Shown here: piece after piece, positions 1 through 6,400 of the stretch | How positions within the stretch are numbered: the stretch's first letter is position 1 | Layout of the letters: every line of letters begins with the position of its first letter | Assembly: GCA_030588935.1 (NCBI GenBank) | Contig: JAUUWR010000043.1 | Span: forward strand, 1-8,235 | Origin: a bacterium | GTDB taxonomy: Archaea; Nanobdellota; Nanobdellia; Pacearchaeales; GW2011-AR1 | DNA: 8,235 bases | Direction of reading: 5' to 3' | Program-made: the position numbers and the translations under genes | The notes under the pieces: model-generated | The model's input: only the letters and a program-made list of their open reading frames with translations | Databases searched by the model: none | Told to the model about the DNA's origin: nothing

Positions 1-1265
1 CTCCTGCTAATTTTTCTTCTAGGTTTTTTATGGATACTCTTAATTTCTTTCTTTTGTACCCTTATGACTTTTTTCATTCTTTTCCTTTCATATTTTAATA
101 TAATGATAAAAATTATGAGGAGGGTAAGGACGCATAAGACAACTATAAAATATTTATTTTTTATTAATCTCATAATTTCTAATTCTTTTTCTACAACATG
201 AAACATAGCACTTGAAGAACCTAAAGAAGCGTCATATCTTGCCTGAGCAATTGCAACATATTCCCCTGGTTTGATGTCTGAAGATAATTTTATTGTTTTA
301 GAAAAAGAAGCTTGTGTTTCTACTGCTATTATTGCATTTTCTTCGAATATAATATTCCCTTCAAAATCTTTGATTATGTATTCTATAGAAACATCTTCTT
401 TTTCAGTTTCTCCTAAATTAAATAAAGTAAGCTGTAAAAGCAATTCTTGTCCAGGCGATATTTCTTTGTATTTTGCAGGAATATCCAAACTCATGTCAAA
501 TAAAACAACTTTACTTTTTATACTGTAAATTATTGGAATTTTTTTTGTTATAGATTTTGTTTTTATTTTTAAATTTCCTGTATAAACAGCAGGCTCTATA
601 CCGCTTGAAATAAAATTTAAATCTACTATCTTTTCTTGGTTTGGTTCAATGCTAAAACTATATTCAGAAGAGAATATCATGTTTTTTAAGCTTTCACTGA
701 TTATTAACTCAAACTCTTGGGTTATTTTTTCTGTATTTTTAATTTTTATAGTTTCTTTAAAAGATTCTCCTTGTTTTAGCATGACTTTGATTATGGCTTG
801 GTCTACTGAAAAATCTTTTATAATACCTCTGCCTCCTCCTCCCCCCCCTCCACTAGGAGGTTCAACTTCTCCTGCAGGGGTTACATAAAAACTCACACTT
901 TCTTCAGCAGTACCTTCACTATTATTTGCATATAAATAAAGTATATGGCCCCCATCAGAAGGGCTGAAAGTTATAGGAGCAGTTATTGTTACATTAGCTG
1001 AACCATCTAGACTATACCAAACTGCATCTTCTCCGTTTACAGAATAATTTAGCAAAACTGATACACCTGTTGAATAAGATTTATTTTCTGGGCTTAGAAT
1101 TGATAATGCAGGAAGTCCTCCTGTAATAGAAATATTCATACCTACTTGTTGAGTAGCTTTTCCAATAATTGTTTCCCCTGTTATTTCTCCCCTTATTGTT
1201 ATTCCAAATATGTTTGCAATTAATAAAAACACAAATATTATAATTAAATAAACCCCTTTTTTCAT
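1..1265 (-). CDS. Membrane-anchored archaeal surface protein with Ig-like domain, glycine hinge and stalk (C-terminal end cut off)
   Basis: I translated this frame by hand from the ATG at 1265; it stays open to base 1, giving about 421 codons with the C-terminal end missing. Residues 4-20 form a signal peptide (VYLIIIFVFLLIANIFG). An ITGETIIGKATQQVGMNISITG segment follows (28-49). Residues 50-130 look like an Ig-like domain of the type with VWYSLDGSANVTIT and GGHILYLYANNSEGTAEESVSFYV. A hinge of seven glycines (139-145) leads to a long beta-rich region with FSVDQAIIKVMLKQGESFKETIKIKNT, VLFDMSLDIPAKYKEISPGQ and AVETQASF. These are recognisable as a widespread woesearchaeal/pacearchaeal surface-protein type. 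A single membrane helix lies at about 372-392 (YFIVVLCVLTLLIIFIIILKY), followed by a strongly basic cytoplasmic tail (KYERKRMKK). The domains should therefore face outward. The start is supported by a TATA box 22-29 bp upstream, which implies a leaderless mRNA. Function is unknown; a structural or adhesive envelope role is inferred. Confidence 0.9.
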   Translation of the reverse strand, partial: MKKGVYLIIIFVFLLIANIFGITIRGEITGETIIGKATQQVGMNISITGGLPALSILSPENKSYSTGVSVLLNYSVNGEDAVWYSLDGSANVTITAPITFSPSDGGHILYLYANNSEGTAEESVSFYVTPAGEVEPPSGGGGGGGRGIIKDFSVDQAIIKVMLKQGESFKETIKIKNTEKITQEFELIISESLKNMIFSSEYSFSIEPNQEKIVDLNFISSGIEPAVYTGNLKIKTKSITKKIPIIYSIKSKVVLFDMSLDIPAKYKEISPGQELLLQLTLFNLGETEKEDVSIEYIIKDFEGNIIFEENAIIAVETQASFSKTIKLSSDIKPGEYVAIAQARYDASLGSSSAMFHVVEKELEIMRLIKNKYFIVVLCVLTLLIIFIIILKYERKRMKKVIRVQKKEIKSIHKKPRRKISR

Positions 1266-1286
1266 AAATAGAAAATGTAGACTATG

Positions 1287-1294
1287 TATTTAAA
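1287..1294 (-). promoter_or_regulatory. Archaeal TATA box for the surface protein gene starting at 1265
   Basis: Read on the minus strand this is TTTAAATA, 22-29 bp upstream of the ATG at 1265. Archaeal TATA boxes sit about 26 bp before transcription start, so the transcript would begin at or next to the ATG (leaderless). No Shine-Dalgarno sequence is visible, which agrees. The region is AT-rich, so a chance match is possible. Confidence 0.55.
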
Positions 1295-1355
1295 ATTAAT
1301 TGATTTCTGACTTTGAATAAAATACTTTAAAGGTATATTTTAAATTGAAAGAAAT

Positions 1356-1375
1356 CTACATCCTTTAGGATGTGG
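1356..1375 (+). other. Left hairpin of the IS605-like element
   Basis: Eight-base-pair stem (one G-U pair at 1357/1374) closed by a TTTA loop at 1364-1367. It has the same loop and closing CC/GG pairs as the hairpin at 1460-1479. It is interpreted as the left-end transposase recognition hairpin. Confidence 0.5.
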
Positions 1376-1393
1376 TGGCACATATTAATATCT

Positions 1394-1489
1394 TAATGAA
1401 TATAACGCTTTGAAGATGAGTGGTGTAAAGCTTTAAGGTGTAAGGAGATACTAAGGAAACCAATACCTTTAGGTGTTGGAGGATGTCAT
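1394..1489 (+). ncRNA. Possible orphan omega/re-RNA of a lost TnpB
   Basis: TnpB guide RNAs are made from the right end of IS605-type elements. They consist of a scaffold, a terminal hairpin and then the end sequence next to the guide. Here a purine-rich stretch, unlike its AT-rich surroundings (GAAGATGAGTGGTG, AAGGTGTAAGGAGATAC), leads into the stem-loop at 1460-1479 and the terminal AGGATGTCA. No tnpB reading frame is present, so any RNA would have to work with a protein encoded elsewhere. It may equally be inert end sequence. The 5' limit is arbitrary. Confidence 0.35.
1460..1479 (+). other. Right hairpin of the IS605-like element
   Basis: Eight-base-pair stem (one G-U pair, 1464/1475) with loop TTTA at 1468-1471, followed by AGGATGTCATA. 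The hairpin with its trailing sequence is the strongest single sign of an IS200/IS605 right end in this gap. Confidence 0.55.
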
Positions 1490-1574
1490 ACACTTACAAA
1501 TAATTAATGATTTGATTGAAGAGATTTTGGACTAAAAGATATTAAGATTTTAACAAAGCCATGAGTTTGGGAAC

Positions 1575-2138
1575 TTATTTTTTCCCTTTTATCTTCTTCT
1601 TTTTTACAATAAAGAAAATTATCACTGCTAAAATAACTATTCCTATTATTAAGTATATTGCCCATTGAATGATTTGTTCTTGTTTTTCTAGTTTAGCTCT
1701 TTGTTCTGCTGTTGGTGCCACAACAACATCAAATTTGTGCCCTATAGCACTTCCAAAACCAAATACTCCTGTTCCTGTTTCTGTTATAGTTGTGAAAGTT
1801 ATTTCAATAGGGAAAGTGTCTTCAATTTTTACATCAGCAGGAACTGTTGCTCTAAGATTTACTTTTGTTTTGCCTCCAGCAGGAATAGTATACTCCTCAC
1901 TTTGGTCAATTAATTCTAATATTTCAGAACCTGTTACTATATCTGCTCTTACATTAATATCTTTGGTTCCACCTATATTTTGCAAAAGAATATGAAAGTC
2001 TATGGTTTCTCCTTGAGTGAGTTTTAAAGGATTTTCATCCCAATAAGCAGAAGAAACTGCAAAAGCAGACACATAAGTGCTTAGTAAAATAATAAATACT
2101 ATTGAAATTCCTGTTATGCTTATTTTTGAAATTTTCAT
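1575..2138 (-). CDS. Small membrane-anchored archaeal surface protein, single beta-sandwich domain
   Basis: The protein has 187 residues. The frame is open further, to an ATG at 2231, but that start would lie 85 bp inside the upstream gene and put a non-signal stretch first. The ATG at 2138, 8 bp after the upstream stop, gives a proper signal peptide (MKISKISITGISIVFIILLSTYVSA) and is preferred. The mature part begins FAVSSAYWDENPLKLTQGE. It is one Ig-like/COG1470-style beta domain with LLQNIGG, GSEILELID, YTIPAGGKTKVNLRATVPADVKIEDTFP and a glycine-rich GTGVFGFGSAIGHKFDVVV strand. The C-terminus has a short coiled segment (AEQRAKLEKQEQ), a membrane helix at about 159-178 and a basic tail KKKKIKGKK, so the domain faces outward. 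The YWDENPL...PAG...VP pattern is familiar from many DPANN genomes, but the function is unknown. It is probably co-transcribed with the gene ending at 2147; no Shine-Dalgarno sequence is seen. Confidence 0.85.
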   Translation of the reverse strand: MKISKISITGISIVFIILLSTYVSAFAVSSAYWDENPLKLTQGETIDFHILLQNIGGTKDINVRADIVTGSEILELIDQSEEYTIPAGGKTKVNLRATVPADVKIEDTFPIEITFTTITETGTGVFGFGSAIGHKFDVVVAPTAEQRAKLEKQEQIIQWAIYLIIGIVILAVIIFFIVKKKKIKGKK

Positions 2139-2146
2139 TTTGATTA

Positions 2147-3118
2147 TTATATTGATATTTTTATAGTCCAAGGTGCAGTTCCAACAGTTGAATAATATTG
2201 TGTTGAAAGATCGCCTACTGTTCTTATACAAAAGTATAATTCTTCCTGTCCTGTGCTATTGTCATTTATTGTAAAATTATCAGCAGATAAATTTGCTACT
2301 TCTATTCCGGTACTAGACTCATTGACCATATTTGTTTCTCCACATTCTAGGCATTCAGCTCCACTGCACGCGGCTCCTCCAGTATCCGGACTCACAGAAA
2401 AGTTGCTTGCCCATAATGCTTGGGTAGAAGTGGTTTCTCCAAGAAGGTCTGTTGAATTTACTTCTATCTTTGTAGCAGTTATATTATTGTTTCCAGTATT
2501 ATTCATTAGGATGGGGTCAGTATTAGATGTTTGATTTGTGGCTCCAGGACTTATGCCTGACCAGTTTAAAGCAGAAGGGCCTATATCAAATCCTATTGTT
2601 GAGCCCACAGAAAAATTTGTTGTACTATTTACACCAGTATTAGCATTAGTATCTTGAATAAAAGCAGTGATGCTCCATGCGCCAGAACCATCCCACCACC
2701 ACATTGCTATCTCACATGTATAATTTGCAAGATTTCCAGAACCATCTATTTGATGGCAACTTGCATTTTCTCTTGTTGTGTATCCAGTTTTTGAGAAGTT
2801 TATTGTAGCAGTGGCATTATCTAAATTTGCAACTCCAGAGGCAATATTAACTGAAAAATTAATAATTATGTTTGTCATACTTGGACCGGCAGTTAAACCT
2901 CCTGATACACTAGTCATAGTCTCATTAAAAACCTCATTTATTTCAGGTCCTCCTATGGAAATATTCATAGTTACTTCTTTAACATCTTTCCCTGTTATTG
3001 TTTTTCTAAGCCAGTCAAACCAGCCAGCTGAAACTGTAGAAATTAATATTAAGACAATAAATACTGAAATAAAAATTATTAAAAATACTTTACTCCTTTT
3101 TTTTGTCTCTTTTTTCAT
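2147..3118 (-). CDS. Secreted glycoprotein-like surface protein, paralogue of the giant protein's MWWWD domain
   Basis: The protein has 323 residues. A basic N-terminus precedes a hydrophobic signal or anchor segment at 11-30 (VFLIIFISVFIVLILISTVS). Next come GWFDWLRKTITGKDVKEVTMNISIGG, with an ITG motif like that of the protein at 1..1265. Residues about 80-323 align throughout with the penultimate domain of the giant protein at 3456..8235: FSxxxA..., NYTCEIAMWWWD (132-143), GFDIGPSALNWSGISPGATNQTSN (176-199), GETTSTQALWASNFSV, QEELYFCIRTVG and the final APWTIKI. The giant protein continues past this point into HTH repeats; here the chain stops three residues later. Six cysteines (121, 135, 251, 256, 259, 297) could form disulfides. 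About 19 N-X-S/T sequons are present, so heavy N-glycosylation is likely. There is no C-terminal anchor, so it is either released or held by its N-terminal helix. Its TATA box lies 24-32 bp upstream (leaderless). Function unknown. Confidence 0.9.
   Translation of the reverse strand: MKKETKKRSKVFLIIFISVFIVLILISTVSAGWFDWLRKTITGKDVKEVTMNISIGGPEINEVFNETMTSVSGGLTAGPSMTNIIINFSVNIASGVANLDNATATINFSKTGYTTRENASCHQIDGSGNLANYTCEIAMWWWDGSGAWSITAFIQDTNANTGVNSTTNFSVGSTIGFDIGPSALNWSGISPGATNQTSNTDPILMNNTGNNNITATKIEVNSTDLLGETTSTQALWASNFSVSPDTGGAACSGAECLECGETNMVNESSTGIEVANLSADNFTINDNSTGQEELYFCIRTVGDLSTQYYSTVGTAPWTIKISI
2521..2593 (-). repeat. DNA segment nearly identical to 4322..4394
   Basis: By eye, 71 of 73 bases match 4322..4394 in the giant gene. 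Both encode the SNxDPI...GFDIGPSALNWSG(I/L)SPGATNQT core. The surrounding paralogous domains are much more divergent, including at synonymous sites, so this patch stands out. Confidence 0.85.
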
Positions 3119-3196
3119 TTTAAGATTAAGTTATTTATGTTTTTAAATATTTGTTTTTGTTAACAATTGTATTAAATAGCAAATATTAATAATATG
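3082..3196 (-). repeat. Tandem duplication, copy A (live promoter and 5' end of the 323-residue gene)
   Basis: This 115-bp copy holds the first dozen codons, the start codon and the TATA box of the gene starting at 3118. It abuts copy B at 3197..3291. Both begin with AAAATACTT(T/C)ACTCC and end with TAATAATATG on the plus strand. Copy A has a 12-bp in-frame addition (codons for ETKK) relative to B, plus some extra bases upstream of the promoter. Confidence 0.85.
3142..3150 (-). promoter_or_regulatory. TATA box for the 323-residue surface protein gene (proximal promoter)
   Basis: On the minus strand this reads ATATTTAAA, 24-32 bp before the ATG at 3118, preceded by a purine-rich AACAAAAACAA that could act as BRE. 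The spacing implies a leaderless mRNA. The same element recurs with identical spacing to a start codon in the adjacent duplicate, which supports it as a functional unit. Confidence 0.65.
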
Positions 3197-3221
3197 AAAA
3201 TACTTCACTCCCTTTTTTCAT
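3186..3221 (-). pseudogene. Truncated start-codon copy of the 323-residue gene (MKKGSEVFSYY)
   Basis: An 11-codon frame beginning at ATG 3221 encodes MKKGSEVFSYY and stops at TAA 3186. It matches the real N-terminus MKK(ETKK)RSKVF of the gene at 3118, with a 12-bp in-frame deletion and R-to-G and K-to-E changes, then ends where the duplication joins copy A. It is most simply a by-product of the tandem duplication. A role as a short leader peptide is possible but not shown. Confidence 0.6.
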
Positions 3222-3291
3222 TTTTAAATTAAGTTATTTATGTTTTTAAATATTTGTTTTTTTTAATGATGGTGTTAAATGCTAATAATAT
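3197..3291 (-). repeat. Tandem duplication, copy B (second promoter plus truncated gene start)
   Basis: A 95-bp copy of 3082..3196. It retains the start codon (3221), the region AAGTTATTTATGTTTTTAAA and the TATA box. It diverges mostly distal to the promoter and by the 12-bp deletion. The two start codons are 103 bp apart. Confidence 0.85.
3245..3253 (-). promoter_or_regulatory. Duplicate (distal) TATA box
   Basis: ATATTTAAA on the minus strand, 24-32 bp before the ATG at 3221, exactly the geometry of the proximal box at 3142..3150. If used, it would start a transcript about 103 nt longer, carrying the 11-codon mini-ORF as a leader before the true start at 3118. Confidence 0.5.
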
Positions 3292-3354
3292 GAAAATTTT
3301 TATATTATTTTTATTCTTGAATCTTACAAAATATTAAGTTCTGTTGATGAGTTT

Positions 3355-3400
3355 TCTTTTTTGTTTAAGCGCCTCATTTTTGTTTGCTTAATCTCCTCAT
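3355..3400 (-). repeat. Imperfect 23-bp tandem repeat downstream of the giant gene
   Basis: Two adjacent 23-bp units (3400..3378 and 3377..3355, minus strand) share 18 of 23 bases. Both begin ATGAGGxGxTTAA and continue A-rich. A third partial echo (CGCTTAAATTC) may precede them at about 3407-3417. Their role is unknown. The rest of 3292..3455 is AT-rich with no clear gene or hairpin terminator. Confidence 0.6.
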
Positions 3401-3455
3401 CTTTCTCGCTTAAATTCTTATAAGTTAATGATATGTTATTAATCAATTGTATTTA

Positions 3456-6400
3456 TTAAACTTTTCTTTTCAATTTGTTCACTGCGTTTGAATAAATTGT
3501 CCAGATATTTCTCTGGTCTCTGTTAAGTAAGTCAGCTATTTTAGTGTATTCTATGCCTTTTTGTTTTAAGTAAGCAATAATAGCTTCAAGGGTTGTTAGT
3601 TTTTTGTTTTTGAAAATTGAGACTGGCAAGACTATGAATGTTTTTTCTAATTTTATAGTTGGTAATGTTATTAATATTTTTTCTAATTTTATTTCTTCTG
3701 GTTGTTTTTCTATTGCTTTTTTATAAGCTGTCCAGATTGTTCTATCATTTCTGTTTAATATTTCAGCAATTCCATGGTAAGTCATTCCTAAGTTTTCTTT
3801 TAGGTATTTGGTTATTGCTTCTAAGCAGCCGAGTTTCTTATTAGAGAAGATTGTTGATGGCAGGGTTAAGTTTTCTATGGTTTTTTGTTTGATTTTTTGC
3901 TTTCTCTTTTTCTTCTTTTTCTTTAGCTTGCTTATTCCTTTTACTGTTAATACTGCTAATAAGATTCTTATTGTCCATGCTCCTTCATTAGCTGTGGAAT
4001 ATTGTTGGTTTGAAAGTTCGCTTCCTATGATTTTTATACAAAAATATAATTCTTCTTGAGCTGTACCATCATTTATTGTGTAATTTCCAATAGTTAGGTT
4101 TGCAGTAGTTATGTTTGTATAAACGCCTGCAGACATGTCTGTTGATATTCCTGAACCACATTCTACAGGTGGGGTGCTTCCATTAGCCCAGCTAACAGAA
4201 AAATTTCCTGCCCATAAAGCATCTGTGGAAGTGGTTTCTCCTCTTAGGTTTGTTGCGTTAATTTGCATGTCTGGAGCATTTATTTGTTTATTTCCAGTGT
4301 TATTTATTAAAATAGGATCATTATTAGATGTTTGATTTGTGGCTCCAGGACTTAAGCCTGACCAGTTTAAAGCAGAAGGACCTATATCAAATCCCGTTGT
4401 TGAGCCAACAGTGAAAGTTTGGGAATCATTCATGATAGAATTGTCAGAGGTATCATTAATATAAGCAGCAATGCTCCATGTCCCTGCAGAATCCCACCAC
4501 CACATTGTTATGTTGCAGGTATAGTTTGCATAATTTCCTGAAGATTCATATTTTGAACAGCTTGTATTTTGTCTTATTTCACTGCCTTTTGTAACATTTA
4601 TCTTAGCAGAGGCGTCGTTAATGTCCCCATTAGCATCAAATGCTGAGAAGTTTATAATCACGCTTGTAAAAGCAGGACCTTCATTTGGGCCAGTTGCTAT
4701 AGCTATTACACTAGCGCTGTTATTATAAACCGTAGTTATTTTTGGGGGGGCATCTGTTGTATTAACAGTATAATATCTATCAATTGAACGATTATAATTT
4801 GTAGCAGAACCATTTCCCCAAGAATTCCAATAATAAGTATAAACCCCTCCTACATCAAAACTATGTGAAGCATTATAAACATTTGCTGTAAGATTTGTTG
4901 CTGTAATATTTGTTCCATTAATTTCCAATAAAACTGTTCCATTTGTAGATAATAAAGTTACATTAAAATGTGCTATTCCTGAATCTTCTAATGTTGCATT
5001 ATCATCCCAGTAATTTGAGAAGATTGGGTATTCGGTGTCTGTTACAGGAAGAGTTATCTCCACAGTAGAATTCAAAGTATGATTTTCTGGGACATTTGAA
5101 CTTCCATAACTTGAATTAAATAATACTCCAACTTCATAAGTTCCTGTTCCAGATGCGTTAACTTCCCAAGAGACATTCCAGGATTGTCCTTGTGTTAGGG
5201 ATTGGGATTGGGGGTTTTCTGCAACTCCTTCTAAAGAATACTGATAAATTTTATGAGCCGCATACCCAATTTCATATAATTTAGTTCCATCTGGTTTAAA
5301 GAATAAACCCGTAGGAGAGGCATCTTTAGTTGAAATATTTATATCCTCATAATTACAAGAGCTTAAATTCCAAACATCTGAACAAGAGTACTGATAAATT
5401 TTGTCTCCATCATACCCAATTTCATATAATTTATCTCCATTTGGTTTAAAGAATAAACCTTGAGGGTCAGCATCTTGAGTTGGAATATTTACATTATCAT
5501 AAGTTGCTGAAGATATATTCCAAGGGTCAGATAAAGTAGATTGATAAATTTTGTCTCCATCATACCCAATTTCATATAATTTAGTTCCATCTGGTTTAAA
5601 GAATAAACCTGAAGGATTGGAATCTTGAGTTGAAATATTTATATTATCATAAGTTGCTGAAGATAAATTCCAAGGGTCAGATAAAGAATACTGATAAGTT
5701 TTGTTTTTATTATCCCCAATTTCATATAATTTAGTTCCATCTGGTTTAAAGAATAAACCCTCAGAAAAGGAATCTTGAGTTGGAATATTTATATCCTCAT
5801 AAGTTGCTGAAGATAAATCCCAACCACCAGCACTACCAATAGCATAAAAAGGACTTGCTCCTTTGGTTGTATTAATTAAAGTATCGGGCGTCGCCCCACT
5901 TTCATTATATCTTGCAAAAGCATAAACAGTCCCGCATTTTGCATTAGCCCCCCCTGTACATTCTACTGTTGCGTTTAAATCAAATGTTGTGTTTTGTGCC
6001 ACTTCATGGTCGTCTGGAGGATAAGTTAGATTAACATCTAAGGTTCCATAAGAACTAACATTGTAAGATTGAACACTAGAGCAATTTATTCCAGCAGAAT
6101 TATTTCCACAAAATTGCCATCCGATTGTTTTATCAGCACAGGCAGAGGAAATTTTAGAAATATTCCAAGCAGTAATTGTATCTCCAGAAGTAGAAATCCA
6201 AGAAGAATTTGCCCATGTATCACAACCTACTCCACTTGCATTCCAAGAAAATAAATAATATGTTGGAGTGTTTCCTATGGTTATGCTGTGATTTATATTC
6301 ATTCCTGAAAAAATATTTTCTGCTGTTTCATTTATTGCTGGTAATGAGAATGTTGGAACTGTCATAATAGTATAATTATCAACAGCAGTATCAGGAGTAT

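Larger units (their letters stand above)
1345..1490 (+). mobile_element. IS200/IS605-like remnant or palindrome-associated MITE
   Basis: Two short perfect hairpins with the same TTTA loop stand about 104 bp apart in the same orientation. The left is at 1356-1375 (CTACATCC / GGATGTGG) and the right at 1460-1479 (CCAATACC / GGTGTTGG). The right one is followed directly by AGGATGTCATA. IS200/IS605 elements have this architecture: subterminal same-strand hairpins at both ends, no inverted repeats, and a right end that often reads hairpin then AGGATGTCA. No transposase is encoded inside. This fits a non-autonomous derivative or a relic. It lies against the direction of the flanking genes. Exact ends are estimates: the left is near the AAATTGAAA at 1342-1350 and the right near TCAT at 1486-1489. 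The remaining 84 bp to 1574 show nothing I can name. Confidence 0.55.

Noticed and set aside
271..888. Plus-strand reading frames at 271..528 and 649..888
   Set aside because: They are antisense to a continuous minus-strand surface protein frame with recognisable domains; no promoter or family resemblance.
2139..2231. N-terminal extension of the small surface protein to ATG 2231
   Set aside because: It would overlap the upstream gene by 85 bp and place a non-signal stretch before a good signal peptide; ATG 2138 is better.
3306..3377. Small minus-strand ORF from ATG 3377 (MRRLNKKENSSTELNIL)
   Set aside because: Seventeen codons, no promoter, and it lies within a degenerate repeat; not supported as a gene.
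3940..3990. Membrane anchor or archaeosortase-type sorting signal before the lysine stretch of the giant protein
   Set aside because: Only about eight hydrophobic residues (ILLAVLTV) and no PGF-like motif.
3659..4335. Plus-strand frames over the 3' part of the giant gene
   Set aside because: Low-complexity, phenylalanine/leucine-rich translations of the antisense of lysine-rich coding sequence.
5223..5822. CRISPR-like array
   Set aside because: The repeats are 150 bp, in frame and coding throughout, with no short repeat/unique spacer structure.
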